Notes under the pieces: generated by a model
Told to the model about the DNA's origin: nothing
The model's database searches: none
The model's input: only the letters and a program-made list of their open reading frames with translations
Program-made: the position numbers and the translations under genes
In this document: one piece after another, positions 35,319-44,399 of the stretch
Layout of the letters: every line of letters begins with the position of its first letter
Numbering within the stretch: the first letter of the stretch is position 1
DNA from: an uncultured Clostridia bacterium
GTDB taxonomy: Bacteria; Bacillota; Clostridia; Christensenellales; UBA3700
Assembly: GCA_945872615.1 (NCBI GenBank)
Contig: CAMBZZ010000003.1
Span: forward strand, 159,251 to 223,250
Length of the DNA: 64,000 nt
Direction: 5' to 3'

Positions 35319-36557
35319 ATGGATAAATTGGTCAAACAACTGTTTTTGTACGATTTGGGCGACACCGCCTTGGGTCGCTTCGCCGCTTTGGATAAAGATA
35401 ACGACGGTTGCGTGAGCGCTATAGGCAACCTCCTCGAATGGGGAAGAGATTGGGGCATCAACGGCAACCTTTGGCACTACTGCGTGGCTTATGCCATCGC
35501 TATGAACGAAAACGCCTTTTCGCTATCGTGCGAAAGACGACCTCTGCAAGAGAATTCTTCTATAACAAAAATCGCCCTCAAAGATATGGCGACGATAAAA
35601 GCTATATTCGACTACGACTTGTCGAGCCTAGCACAAGTGGATAGGGATACCTTTGATTTGATAAGCGACTTTAGACCTTTTTGCGACAACCCATATCGCA
35701 AAAATTGCTTGTCGGCTCTGACCTACCTTGTGGAAAAGTTGGAAAAGGCAAGCGATAACACCGAGTTTCTGAGAGCGACCGCCGACTACTACCAAAACTA
35801 CGGCGTGGGCGAATGGGGACTGCACTCCTTCTTCCGCATTGACGACAACAAGGGTATCTTGCCTATAGACAACTCCGATAGAAGGCAACTTAGCGACTTG
35901 ATAGGATACGAACTGCAAAAGAAACAAGTGGTCGACAACACCCTTGCCTTTTTGCAAAATCGCCCTGCCAACAACGTGCTATTGTACGGCGACGGCGGTA
36001 CGGGCAAGTCCTCTACCATCAAGGCTATAGTCAACGAGTTTGGCAAAGACGGCTTGAAAATAATCGAGGTGTACAAACACCAGTTTAAGTCAATATCCAA
36101 CGTAATCAGCGAGGTCAAAGACCGCAACTATAAGTTCGTCATCTATCTAGACGACTTGTCCTTCGAAGAGTTTGAGATAGAATACAAATATTTCAAAGCC
36201 ATCATCGAGGGTGGATTGGAGACCAAACCCGACAACGTGATAATCTACGCTACCTCCAACCGCAGACATCTAATCAAAGAGACTTGGTCGGATAAGGACG
36301 ATATGAAAATGGAAGGCGAAGTGCGCCGAAGCGATACTCTGCAAGAAAAACTGTCGCTCGTGTCTCGCTTTGGCTTGTCGATATTCTACGGCAGTCCTAA
36401 TATGCAAGAGTTTTTGGAGATAGTCAAAGCCTTGGCAAAAAAGCAAGGCGTCAATATAGACGAGCAAACCTTGGAACAAAAAGCCCGCCAATGGGAAATA
36501 CGCGGCGGCGGAAAATCGGGCAGGTCGGCGCAACAATTTATCAATTCATTGTTGTAA
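35319..36557 (+). CDS. DUF815 AAA+ ATPase
   Basis: 412 residues from the ATG at 35319 (TTGAGG six bases upstream; a TTG at 35307 is less likely). A helical N-terminal region (about 1-210) precedes the ATPase domain: Walker A LLYGDGGTGKSS (about 222-233), Walker B FVIYLDDLSFEEFE (about 269-282), sensor region IIYATSNRRHLI, and a closing GGKSGRSAQQFI. DUF815 is a conserved bacterial AAA+ family without a settled function. The gene is monocistronic. Confidence 0.93.
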   Translation: MDKLVKQLFLYDLGDTALGRFAALDKDNDGCVSAIGNLLEWGRDWGINGNLWHYCVAYAIAMNENAFSLSCERRPLQENSSITKIALKDMATIKAIFDYDLSSLAQVDRDTFDLISDFRPFCDNPYRKNCLSALTYLVEKLEKASDNTEFLRATADYYQNYGVGEWGLHSFFRIDDNKGILPIDNSDRRQLSDLIGYELQKKQVVDNTLAFLQNRPANNVLLYGDGGTGKSSTIKAIVNEFGKDGLKIIEVYKHQFKSISNVISEVKDRNYKFVIYLDDLSFEEFEIEYKYFKAIIEGGLETKPDNVIIYATSNRRHLIKETWSDKDDMKMEGEVRRSDTLQEKLSLVSRFGLSIFYGSPNMQEFLEIVKALAKKQGVNIDEQTLEQKARQWEIRGGGKSGRSAQQFINSLL

Positions 36558-36587
36558 AAAATCAATACGTGTTGAGAAAAATACAAA

Positions 36588-36612
36588 AGAGGCAACTTAT
36601 ATGGTTGCCTCT
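36588..36612 (+). terminator. Terminator hairpin after DUF815 gene
   Basis: AGAGGCAAC (36588-36596) pairs with GTTGCCTCT (36604-36612). The T-tract after it is short, so efficiency is uncertain. Confidence 0.6.
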
Positions 36613-36639
36613 TGTCGTTAGTTGCTATGGTGCTACTCT

Positions 36640-36999
36640 ATTGCTATGTAGATGCGAGTTAGACTAGGAGACCGAGGACGACGTGAGGGGGCGTACTATA
36701 ATCGTACGTGACCGACACGCACCCGCAAGGTCGACAAAGCATAACGACGCATATCCTCCGCGAGAGCGCACAGTATTACAACGCAGATATGCCGTCAATT
36801 CCAACGCCTAAATTATAAGTCAGGCGAAGAGACCGAGGACGACGTGAGGGAGCGTACTTAGACATTAGTACAGCCTTGACGGCATAGGTGCGAGTAAGAC
36901 GCGAAGAGCGGAGCTTTTGCAACAGGAGCGTACTTAAGCGTACGTGACTGAGCAAAAATCTCCGCTCGACAAAGTATTACGACGCAGATATGCCGTCAA
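36640..36999. repeat. Composite repeat array 5 (three tandem element copies)
   Basis: Copy G (about 36645-36765, diverged; core GGCGTACTATAATCGTACG), a degenerate partial copy H (about 36770-36872) and complete copy I. The whole gap between DUF815 and degV is filled by this family. Confidence 0.75.
36876..36999 (-). repeat. 124-bp inverted-end element, copy I, supplying the degV stop codon
   Basis: TTGACGGC (36876-36883) to GCCGTCAA (36992-36999), core GGAGCGTACTTAAGCGTACG. The degV TGA (36996-36998) is the TGA within the element's TTGACGGC end. Confidence 0.88.
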
Positions 37000-37889
37000 G
37001 AGGAGACGCGAGCGTCTTTCTCTTCAATCTTATCTTTACCCAAGAAGAATAGGGCGATAACTCCCGCGTTGGTGTGGGAAGCGATGACGGGTCCTATATA
37101 GTCGATGACGATGTTGGTGATACCGAAACGCTCGGTAATGAGGTCGGCTACGTACTTAGCGTCGTCGTAACAGTCGCCGTGTCCGATATATATAACTTTT
37201 TGTTCGTCTGTAGGCAACATCTTTTCTTCCATTTTGTCAACCAAAGCTTTGAGCACCTTTTTGCGAGATTTTACTTTGGCGATTGGTACTAGTTCTCCCA
37301 ACTTGTTGACGTACATAACGGGTTTGATTTGGATAAGTTCTCCGATAAAGGCTGCCGTCTTGGACACTCTACCCATTCTTGCAAGGTGCTTGAGGTCGTC
37401 CACGGTAAAGTAGGAGCAAACGTGGTCGGTGATTGACTTGGCGTATTCTACGACTTCTTCGAAGCTTGCGCCTTGGTCTCTCTTGTTGACCACGTAATCT
37501 ACGTATAAGCCCTCACCCAAAGAGGCGTTGAGAGTGTCGACAACGGCGATTTTGCAATTAGGATATTTTGCTTGCAGTTCTTTGGCTACTTGACAGCCTA
37601 CGTTGTAAGTACCCGAGAGAGCCGAAGAAAAGGCAAGGTAGATGACGTCTCGACCTTGTCTCAACACCTCTTCTATCTTCTCGGCAGCATGTACTTGGTT
37701 GACCATGGAGGTTGCCGACTTGGCACCTTGACGCATACGGTCATAAAACTCTTTTGGCGTAAGAGACTTGGTAATATTGTCGTATTGGTCGTCGTCCAAA
37801 GAATACGAGAGTTGCAACACTGCAAAATCATCGTACTGTCTGATAGATGGAATGTCTGCTGTAGAATCTGTAAAAATAAACGGTTGCAT
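36996..37889 (-). CDS. DegV family fatty-acid-binding protein
   Basis: 297 residues. DegV fold blocks: FIFTDSTADIPS at the N-terminus, FYDRMRQGAKSATSMVN, VIYLAFSSALSGTYN (about 81-95, lipid carboxylate-binding region), VVDTLNASLGEGLYVD and LKHLARMGRVSKTAAFIG. DegV/FakB proteins bind fatty acids, often for the FakA kinase, which is not in this window. GGAGATTACT precedes the ATG. The last codon adjoins a 124-bp repeat element whose end provides the stop. Confidence 0.93.
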   Translation of the reverse strand: MQPFIFTDSTADIPSIRQYDDFAVLQLSYSLDDDQYDNITKSLTPKEFYDRMRQGAKSATSMVNQVHAAEKIEEVLRQGRDVIYLAFSSALSGTYNVGCQVAKELQAKYPNCKIAVVDTLNASLGEGLYVDYVVNKRDQGASFEEVVEYAKSITDHVCSYFTVDDLKHLARMGRVSKTAAFIGELIQIKPVMYVNKLGELVPIAKVKSRKKVLKALVDKMEEKMLPTDEQKVIYIGHGDCYDDAKYVADLITERFGITNIVIDYIGPVIASHTNAGVIALFFLGKDKIEEKDARVSS

Positions 37890-37980
37890 AGTAATCTCCT
37901 TTTTTTGTTTATTTGACGGTTGCTTGTCCTAAGACTAGGGCTTAGACGCTACAACCTATTGTAAGATAAACGAACGGCAA

Positions 37981-39966
37981 TTATTGCGACTGCTTTTCTT
38001 TGCGCAAAAATTGTATAGTCTGCATCATCTTGTCCATGTTGGCGCTGTCGTGCGTAAAGGTCGGAACAAGCACTTTGAGCTGGTCAACGATGGCTTGCTT
38101 GTCGTTGGTGAAAACTATATCGTACATTTTGTCGAGTTGTTTGTTGAATTCTTCGACGTCAAGTTCAACTTGTTTGCCGATAAAAATCTTGTTGTTGTCG
38201 GTCTTGGCAAGTCCTTCGGAATTCATAAGCATCTCTTCGTACAACTTTTCGCCCGGTCTTAGTCCCGTAAAGACGATATCTATATCCTTATAAGGCTCGT
38301 AGCCCATCATGCGAATGAGGTTTTCGGCAAGATGAACGATTTTGACTTGCTCGCCCATATCGAGGACAAATATCTCGCCTCCCTTGGCAAATACGCCCGC
38401 TTGCATGACTAGGCTCACCGCCTCGGGTATGGTCATAAAGAAACGTATGATGTCTTTGTGCGTTACCGTAACGGGTCCGCCCGCGGCAATTTGCTCTTTG
38501 AACAGCGGAATAACCGAGCCGTTGCTGCCGAGCACGTTGCCGAATCTTACCGCGGCAAACTCGGTCTTGGTACCCGATTGAGACATAGCTTGTATGATTT
38601 CTTCACAACAACGCTTGGTCGCGCCCATGACGTTGGTCGGGTTGACCGCCTTGTCGGTGCTGACCATAATAAACTTTTTGACGTTGTATTTGTCTGCAAG
38701 TTTGACCACGTTCCTAGTACCGAAAACGTTGTTTTTGACAGCCTCTTCGGGGTTGGTCTCCATAAGCGGAACGTGCTTATGCGCCGCCGCATGGAATATG
38801 ATTTGAGGACGGTATTGTTGGAAAATAACTTCCATCATATCGTAGTCGGTAATGGATACTATCTCTACGAATACGGGGTAATCCTTGCCGTAAGTGCGCA
38901 ACAACTCTTGTTGAATAGCGTACGCGCAATTTTCGTATATCTCGATGATAACGATACGACGAGGTTTATACTTGGCTATTTGACGGCAAAGTTCGCTACC
39001 TATGGAGCCGCCGCCGCCCGTTATCATAACCACCTTGTCAAAGATGTATCCCGCAATACCCACGTCGCCGAAAGATACTTGTTGTCTACCCAAAAGGTCG
39101 GCAATGTTGATGTCTCTCATCTGCTTGGTGAGGTTGACGTTGTCGATCATCTCGCTCATATACGGCAACACTTTGACTTGACAGTTGGTGGCGTTGCATT
39201 CGGTAAGAATACGCTTGCGCGCCTCTTCGTCAATAGACGGTATTGCAAAGATAATGTTGGAGATATTGTACTTCTGTACTACGGTGGCTATCTGCGCCGT
39301 CGTGCCGACTACAGGCACTTCGTTGATAATTCTGCCTAGTTTGTCGGGGTCGTCGTCGAGCAAACAAATAGGCTCGTATATGCTAGCTTGGCGGCTAATC
39401 TCTTCCAAAATGGTGTGAGCCGTGTAGCCCGCGCCTATGATAAGCGTCCTCTTCCTAATCTTAGGCTGTACTTTGTCCTTGGCTTTGGAATACAAAAACT
39501 CGTAAACAAAACGCGTAATGAACAATGCAGATACGGACGTAAACGCCGTAAGTATATACACCGGATACGCCTTGACTTTTTCGCTTATGCCCGGACTGAT
39601 AGGTATGCCTTCTCCCGGCTTGGCAATAAGATGCAACGCCGTCTGGTCGATGATAGCGAACGCCGTGATTGCGACGATGGTCGCGCCTATAATGCGTAGA
39701 TAATCTCTGCCCCTAGCATATCTCCACACGACTTTGGGAACTCTAAATATCCAAAAGCTTGCGAAAAAGCACGCTACGACTACGGGGAGTGCTATAAATA
39801 TGTCCCTGATTATCGTTTCTTCGATAGCGGGATGATTAAGAATATAGAGCTGTGATAATACCGCCGAGCCCAAAAAGCACACCGCTACTATTACAAGGTC
39901 GAGAATGAACAACAGCCATTCTCTCATCGTCCGCATAGTATAAGATTCTTTGTTTAACTTTTTCAT
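37981..39966 (-). CDS. CapD/PglF-type nucleotide-sugar 4,6-dehydratase, membrane bound
   Basis: 661 residues. Four or five N-terminal membrane spans (about 15-165), a CoA-binding-like Rossmann domain (RTLIIGAGYTAHTILEEI, about 175-192), then the SDR domain: VVMITGGGGSIGSELCRQI (about 311-329), KHVPLMETNPEEAVKNNV, and the catalytic STDKAVNPTNVMGATKR, where methionine takes the usual SDR tyrosine place, as in this family. It makes a 4-keto-6-deoxy sugar nucleotide, usually from UDP-GlcNAc, for surface glycans. It shares one base with the galE stop (TAATG). It may feed the Wzx/Wzy locus at 13-24 kb, although it lies apart from it. Confidence 0.92.
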   Translation of the reverse strand: MKKLNKESYTMRTMREWLLFILDLVIVAVCFLGSAVLSQLYILNHPAIEETIIRDIFIALPVVVACFFASFWIFRVPKVVWRYARGRDYLRIIGATIVAITAFAIIDQTALHLIAKPGEGIPISPGISEKVKAYPVYILTAFTSVSALFITRFVYEFLYSKAKDKVQPKIRKRTLIIGAGYTAHTILEEISRQASIYEPICLLDDDPDKLGRIINEVPVVGTTAQIATVVQKYNISNIIFAIPSIDEEARKRILTECNATNCQVKVLPYMSEMIDNVNLTKQMRDINIADLLGRQQVSFGDVGIAGYIFDKVVMITGGGGSIGSELCRQIAKYKPRRIVIIEIYENCAYAIQQELLRTYGKDYPVFVEIVSITDYDMMEVIFQQYRPQIIFHAAAHKHVPLMETNPEEAVKNNVFGTRNVVKLADKYNVKKFIMVSTDKAVNPTNVMGATKRCCEEIIQAMSQSGTKTEFAAVRFGNVLGSNGSVIPLFKEQIAAGGPVTVTHKDIIRFFMTIPEAVSLVMQAGVFAKGGEIFVLDMGEQVKIVHLAENLIRMMGYEPYKDIDIVFTGLRPGEKLYEEMLMNSEGLAKTDNNKIFIGKQVELDVEEFNKQLDKMYDIVFTNDKQAIVDQLKVLVPTFTHDSANMDKMMQTIQFLRKEKQSQ

Positions 39967-40979
39967 TAGTCGTTGTATCCGTTAGGGTTGTTGCTTTGCC
40001 ATCTCCATGAGTCTGCACACATATCTTCGATGCCGTAGCGACACTCAAATCCTATCTCTTCTTTTGCCTTGCTTGCATCGGCATAGCACTCTGCTATGTC
40101 ACCCGCTCTGCGAGGAGCGATAACGTAAGGTATGCTCTTGCCGACAGCCTTCTCCATTGCATGTATCATATCGAGTACGCTGTAACCCACGCCGGTACCG
40201 AGGTTGTAGGTAACAAGTCCGCAATCGGTTGCCAGCTTCTTGAGGGCAAGAATGTGTCCGTGTGCCAAGTCTACTACGTGGATATAATCTCTCACACCCG
40301 TGCCGTCGTGAGTAGGATAATCGTTGCCGAATACGTTGACGGCAGGAAGTTTGCCTATGCACACTTGGGTGATATAAGGCATAAGATTGTTAGGGATTCC
40401 GTTAGGGTCTTCGCCAATCTTGCCACTCTTGTGCGCTCCGATAGGGTTAAAGTATCTAAGCAGCGCAATGTTGAACGTCGGGTCTGCCTTGTAAATGTCT
40501 CTAAGCATATTTTCTATCATCAACTTGGTCGCACCGTATGGATTGGTGGTGGACAGAGGAAAATCCTCTTTGATAGGTACGCTCTTTGGCTGTCCGTATA
40601 CCGTTGCCGAAGAAGAAAATACCAAGTTGCGACAGCCGCTCTCTTTCATAACTTGTATAAGATTGAGAGTGGATATTAGATTGTTTTGATAATACAAAAG
40701 CGGTTTTTGACAAGACTCGCCCACTGCTTTGAGCCCTGCAAAATGAATGACGGAATCGATATTCTCTTGCTTGAAAATCTTGCGCAACGCGTCTATATCG
40801 CATACGTCTTCTTGGTAAAACTTGACGCTCTTGCCCGCAATCTCTTGCGCTCTGTCCAGCGCTGTCTTTTTGCTGTTGCAAAGGTTGTCCACAACAACGA
40901 CGTCGTAGCCGTTGTCCAGCAAATCGATGACGGTATGGCTACCGATATATCCTGCTCCGCCTGTTACTAAAACACTCAT
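39966..40979 (-). CDS. galE: UDP-glucose/UDP-GlcNAc 4-epimerase
   Basis: 337 residues, full length. NAD site LVTGGAGYIGSHTV (about 4-17), VVVDNL, the catalytic serine/tyrosine region FSSSATVYGQP and NPYGATKLM (YxxxK), and GTGVRDYIHVVDLA. It interconverts UDP-Glc and UDP-Gal (some forms also the N-acetyl sugars). It stands between the NahK-like kinase and the dehydratase in one operon, which fits a role in both hexosamine salvage and glycan precursor supply. Confidence 0.95.
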   Translation of the reverse strand: MSVLVTGGAGYIGSHTVIDLLDNGYDVVVVDNLCNSKKTALDRAQEIAGKSVKFYQEDVCDIDALRKIFKQENIDSVIHFAGLKAVGESCQKPLLYYQNNLISTLNLIQVMKESGCRNLVFSSSATVYGQPKSVPIKEDFPLSTTNPYGATKLMIENMLRDIYKADPTFNIALLRYFNPIGAHKSGKIGEDPNGIPNNLMPYITQVCIGKLPAVNVFGNDYPTHDGTGVRDYIHVVDLAHGHILALKKLATDCGLVTYNLGTGVGYSVLDMIHAMEKAVGKSIPYVIAPRRAGDIAECYADASKAKEEIGFECRYGIEDMCADSWRWQSNNPNGYND

Positions 40980-40995
40980 TTTCGTTCTCCTTTAT

Positions 40996-42090
40996 TTATT
41001 TTGTGCTATATTTTTTTGATATTGCAATCATTAGCGGTATTGACTTTTCCATCTGACGAACTAGCTTGAACTGCGTGCGACATCTGACGAGATTGTGCTC
41101 GGGATACGACGTCTTGAAGTAAGTATCTCCGTTGAGATAGTCCGTCAAAAATCTTATGCCGCACTCGAAGGTCATTACGATTGCTCCGATATGGAGCATA
41201 CTAACCTCTTTTGCCGTAATTTTGTCTCCGATACCGTCAAGAAAACCTTGGCAATACGCGTCGTAAAGATTGACGTCAAAGTCAACCTTGTTGAGGTCTG
41301 GCTCGTCTTCCAAAGCCGTGGAACAGCCAAACCTCACGCTGTCGCCGAAATCGTATAGCAACGACCCCGGCATAATGGTGTCGAGATCGACTACGCATAT
41401 CGCTCTGCCCGTGGTGGCGTCGATAAGTACGTTGTTGAGTTTGGTGTCGTTGTGAGTAACTCTGAGAGGTATCTCCCCCTTAGCAAGCGCGTCGACTATC
41501 GTACAACAAAGACCCTTGCGGATCAGTGCGGACGCTATCTCGTCTTCCGCATTCTTTTTTCTGCCCGAAAGGTTGTCTTTGATGGCTTGTTCTAATTTTT
41601 CAAACCTATCGACAGTGTTGTGAAAATTGGGGATAACCTCGACGAGCTTAGTTGCGTCAAAGTCGTCAAGACCCGCAATAAACTTGCCGAACGCACGCCC
41701 CGAATCGGCAAAAATCGATGCGTCGTCGACGATTTGGTACGCTACCGTGTTGTCAATGTAAACGTACGCTCTCCAACAATGCCCGTCCACATAATAATAG
41801 TTGTCTCCCGACAGCGTCGGAACGAGCGTCATACACTCTCTATCGGGGTCGCCGCCTCTGTCAATGATACTTTGACGCAAAAAGTCGGTGACGAGAGCAA
41901 TATTGTTCATCAAACCTTGATAATCGGGAAAAATGTTGGTGTTGAGTCTTTGCAAAATATATTTGTAAGAGTCCTCTCCGTCTTCGCATTCCACCAAAAA
42001 AGTGTCGTTGATATGTCCGTTGCCGAAAGGCGCGATACACCTTATCTCTCCTTGAAAACAAAATTGTTTGGCGATAGATAAATTGGTCAT
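40996..42090 (-). CDS. nahK: N-acetylhexosamine 1-kinase (NahK/LnpB-like)
   Basis: 364 residues of the aminoglycoside-phosphotransferase fold. N-terminal lobe FGNGHINDTFLV; catalytic loop RVTHNDTKLNNVLID (about 208-222); metal site ICVVDLDTIMPGSLLYDFGD (about 231-250). These blocks match NahK, which phosphorylates GlcNAc or GalNAc at C1 in the lacto-N-biose/galacto-N-biose pathway of bifidobacteria. The neighbouring galE supports this. A galacto-N-biose phosphorylase is not seen here, so the full pathway is unproven. Confidence 0.85.
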   Translation of the reverse strand: MTNLSIAKQFCFQGEIRCIAPFGNGHINDTFLVECEDGEDSYKYILQRLNTNIFPDYQGLMNNIALVTDFLRQSIIDRGGDPDRECMTLVPTLSGDNYYYVDGHCWRAYVYIDNTVAYQIVDDASIFADSGRAFGKFIAGLDDFDATKLVEVIPNFHNTVDRFEKLEQAIKDNLSGRKKNAEDEIASALIRKGLCCTIVDALAKGEIPLRVTHNDTKLNNVLIDATTGRAICVVDLDTIMPGSLLYDFGDSVRFGCSTALEDEPDLNKVDFDVNLYDAYCQGFLDGIGDKITAKEVSMLHIGAIVMTFECGIRFLTDYLNGDTYFKTSYPEHNLVRCRTQFKLVRQMEKSIPLMIAISKKYSTK

Positions 42091-42115
42091 TTATTTCTCC
42101 GTTGTCAATGTTATT

Positions 42116-42141
42116 CGGCAACCGCCGTCAGACGGTTGCCG
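42116..42141. terminator. Strong hairpin between the 478-aa gene and nahK
   Basis: CGGCAACCG (42116-42124) pairs perfectly with CGGTTGCCG (42133-42141). It lies just downstream of the anchored-protein gene on the minus strand but has no long T-tract. A terminator or processing hairpin is likely. Confidence 0.55.
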
Positions 42142-42161
42142 TGTAAATAGTATTATTCGTT

Positions 42162-43598
42162 TTATTCGTTTGCCTTAGGTACGTAAGCCTTGCCCCATAC
42201 GTCAGGCGTATAGTTGTCAAGGGTAGGATATGCCGACAAGTTGAGTTGTTTGCCCGCTACCGCTCCGACAAAGTTTTTGGAGTTGCCGAGTTCCGGCCAA
42301 TAGAGCGCCGCAAGTCTCTCTGCGTTGTAGTCTCTCTCGTCAAAAGAGAATACGGTGATAGAAGCGTTACCGGTAGTGCCGCCGCCCGCAGCTTCACCCG
42401 TAAGAACTACGAGTTTTGCCTTTTGCTCGGAGCCCATGATTTCGTTTCTAATCAAGCACTTGATAAGTCCGTTGCCGTAAACTTGAATGGTGTTTTCTAG
42501 TTTCGTGTACTTAGGCTCTTGCAAGAGCAGATAGTCCTTGGTATCTTTGATGAGGTCGCCCTTAGCATACTTACAAGCCGCGTCGATCTTGTCCTCTTTG
42601 ACAACCATGGTAAGCGTATAAATGTCGTTTGCCGCATCGTATTCTACCTTAGTCTTGCTTGCGTCGAGATTGTCCTTTTGGAAGTCGTATTTAGCCCAGC
42701 CCGCACCGTAACTTCCCGTGTAGTAGGTGTAAGCTTTGCCGTATACTTCGGTCTCGATTTTGATAGGGTTGCCTTCGCCGTCAAGATTTGGAATGTCAGG
42801 AAGAGCGTCCCACCAGTTGGTTGCCGTGAAAAGCACGTTTTCGCTTGGAGTGCCCGCCTCTACCGCGCTAATCTTGAAGTCTTTGCCGAGTTTGGTAGGG
42901 AACTTGGAAGAGCCTTTGGTTGCGCCGAGGATATATTTGTATCCGCCCTCTTCTTCGGAAAGGAAGGTTGCGCCGCCGTTGCCCGACTTTCTAAACGCCG
43001 AGAAGTCGCCGTTGCTGAAAGACTGAATGTTGTATCCGAAAAGACCTTTGAGCGTGTTGCCGATGGTCTCCATGCCTTCCAAGTCGAGAATGGTTACGCC
43101 CGAAATGGTCTGGCTGAAATCGCCTTGCGGTCCGCTCATATAAGAGAACGTGCTACGGAGACCTACGTTGAAGTAATCGAGTTTAATTCCCAACGCGCTG
43201 ACTTGCTTAGCCTTTACCGTCGCGTCGGTAAGAACTTCGTATCCCGAGCCGTAGACGGAAGCGTAGTTGCGCACTGCCATATTGTATATGTATTCTGCGA
43301 TTTGCGCTTGGTCGGCTTTGTTGTTGACGTCAAGTCCCGTTGCAGTAAGCATATCGCCGATGCTGACGATTCTACCGCCTGCATTGATAGCAAGAGCCGA
43401 AGTGTCCGCTACTCTTTGTTGATAGCCGTTGACGTTCATGATTGCGTCGTCCATGCTAACTGCGTTAGGCGCAGGAGGCGCATTGTTGCTGATAACCGTA
43501 AGTACGATACCTACGGTGCCGCCGATTACGCCGAGAACTACTACAACGATGATGAGCACAAGTGCCCATTTTGGTAATTTTGCTGTTCCGATTGCCAT
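42162..43598 (-). CDS. Membrane-anchored extracytoplasmic protein of unknown function
   Basis: 478 residues. One N-terminal membrane span (about 12-36: ALVLIIVVVVLGVIGGTVGI) and no lipobox cysteine, then a secreted-side domain rich in G, T, S and aromatic residues (FGYNIQSFSNGDFSAF, YTYYTGSYGAGWAKYDF, YWPELGNSKNFVGAV). I do not recognise the family. It has a clear vegetative promoter and RBS (AGAGGTG) and may be expressed alone. The size and single anchor suggest a cell-surface binding or sensory protein. Confidence 0.85.
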   Translation of the reverse strand: MAIGTAKLPKWALVLIIVVVVLGVIGGTVGIVLTVISNNAPPAPNAVSMDDAIMNVNGYQQRVADTSALAINAGGRIVSIGDMLTATGLDVNNKADQAQIAEYIYNMAVRNYASVYGSGYEVLTDATVKAKQVSALGIKLDYFNVGLRSTFSYMSGPQGDFSQTISGVTILDLEGMETIGNTLKGLFGYNIQSFSNGDFSAFRKSGNGGATFLSEEEGGYKYILGATKGSSKFPTKLGKDFKISAVEAGTPSENVLFTATNWWDALPDIPNLDGEGNPIKIETEVYGKAYTYYTGSYGAGWAKYDFQKDNLDASKTKVEYDAANDIYTLTMVVKEDKIDAACKYAKGDLIKDTKDYLLLQEPKYTKLENTIQVYGNGLIKCLIRNEIMGSEQKAKLVVLTGEAAGGGTTGNASITVFSFDERDYNAERLAALYWPELGNSKNFVGAVAGKQLNLSAYPTLDNYTPDVWGKAYVPKANE

Positions 43599-43621
43599 AA
43601 TTTCACCTCTATTTAAATTGT

Positions 43622-43649
43622 ATTATACTTATAATACTATATATAACAA
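43622..43649 (-). promoter_or_regulatory. Promoter of the anchored-protein gene
   Basis: Minus strand TTGTTA (43644-43649), 16 bases, TATAAT (43622-43627). A second, overlapping TTTACA-17-TATTAT reading is also possible. Confidence 0.7.
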
Positions 43650-43679
43650 TTTTTGTAAAGGGCTTAAATGTAAAGAATT

Positions 43680-44240
43680 TTTTGGGGCTCTCACGCCATA
43701 TCTGCGTCGTTAGGCTTTGTCGACTTTACGTTTTTGCGTAGGTCACGTACGCAAAGTACGCTCCCCACACAAAATCCGCAGTCTTCGTGCCTAACTCGCG
43801 CCTATGGCGTGAGAGGAAATAGTTTATTTTCGCAGATTTAGTCGTACCCCCAAAGAGTAGAATAAAACGCAATCCCCCACCCGATTACCGTCGGGAGCCC
43901 CCTCTACACAAAGGAGGCTAGAAAAAAGGACGAGATTGCCAAGTTCCGCTATGCTCCGCCGGAATGACGATAGGATAGAGATTGCCACGCTACGGCACAC
44001 GTGCCTTCACTCGCAATGACAAATACATAGCGTAATGACGTAACACCCTTGAGATTGCCACGCCAAACGGCTTTGCTGACGCAAAATGCACTGGGCGCAA
44101 TGACGTTACTGTTTTGGTTATACGTCGCCACAACGACAAAACGTACGAGATTGCCACAGCGTTTTTCAAACGCTTCGCAATGACAAAGCACTTGAGATTG
44201 TCGCGTTCCACTTCGTTTCACTCGCAATGACATTAATTGC
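43680..44240. repeat. Composite repeat array 6
   Basis: Copy J of the long element, a CGCAGATTTAGTCGTAC unit (about 43826-43842, shared with array 3), a GGGAGCCCCCT...ACAAAGGAGG unit, then at least five GAGATTGCCA...CGCAATGAC units up to 44232. Part of this block (about 43930-44110) closely matches 28905-29060. Gene-free. Confidence 0.75.
43688..43815 (+). repeat. 128-bp inverted-end element, copy J
   Basis: CTCTCACGCC (43688-43697) to GGCGTGAGAG (43806-43815). The inner arms and core (TCACGTACGCAAAGTACGCTCC) are the reverse complement of the other copies. Confidence 0.82.
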
Positions 44241-44293
44241 TTGGCTAAATAATATTACAAAATAAACTTTGACGATAAAACGATGTTTTTTGC

Positions 44294-44322
44294 TTTACAA
44301 AATATATTTTTTTTGGTATATT
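44294..44322 (+). promoter_or_regulatory. Promoter of the rpsF-ssb-rpsR operon
   Basis: TTTACA (44294-44299), 17 bases, TATATT (44317-44322). The leader to the ATG is about 70 bases and holds a hairpin CCCCTAC/GTGGGGG (about 44355-44374) that might serve ribosomal-protein autoregulation; that role is a guess. Confidence 0.7.
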
Positions 44323-44399
44323 CTATTTACGTTTTGAATATTTCAAAATCCTTGCCCCTACCTGAGAGTGGGGGACATCAGTCCAAAAGGAGGTTTTCT

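Noticed and set aside
42519..43577. 352-codon plus-strand frame opposite the anchored protein
   Set aside because: No RBS or family-like content; the minus strand has promoter, RBS and a proper anchor segment.
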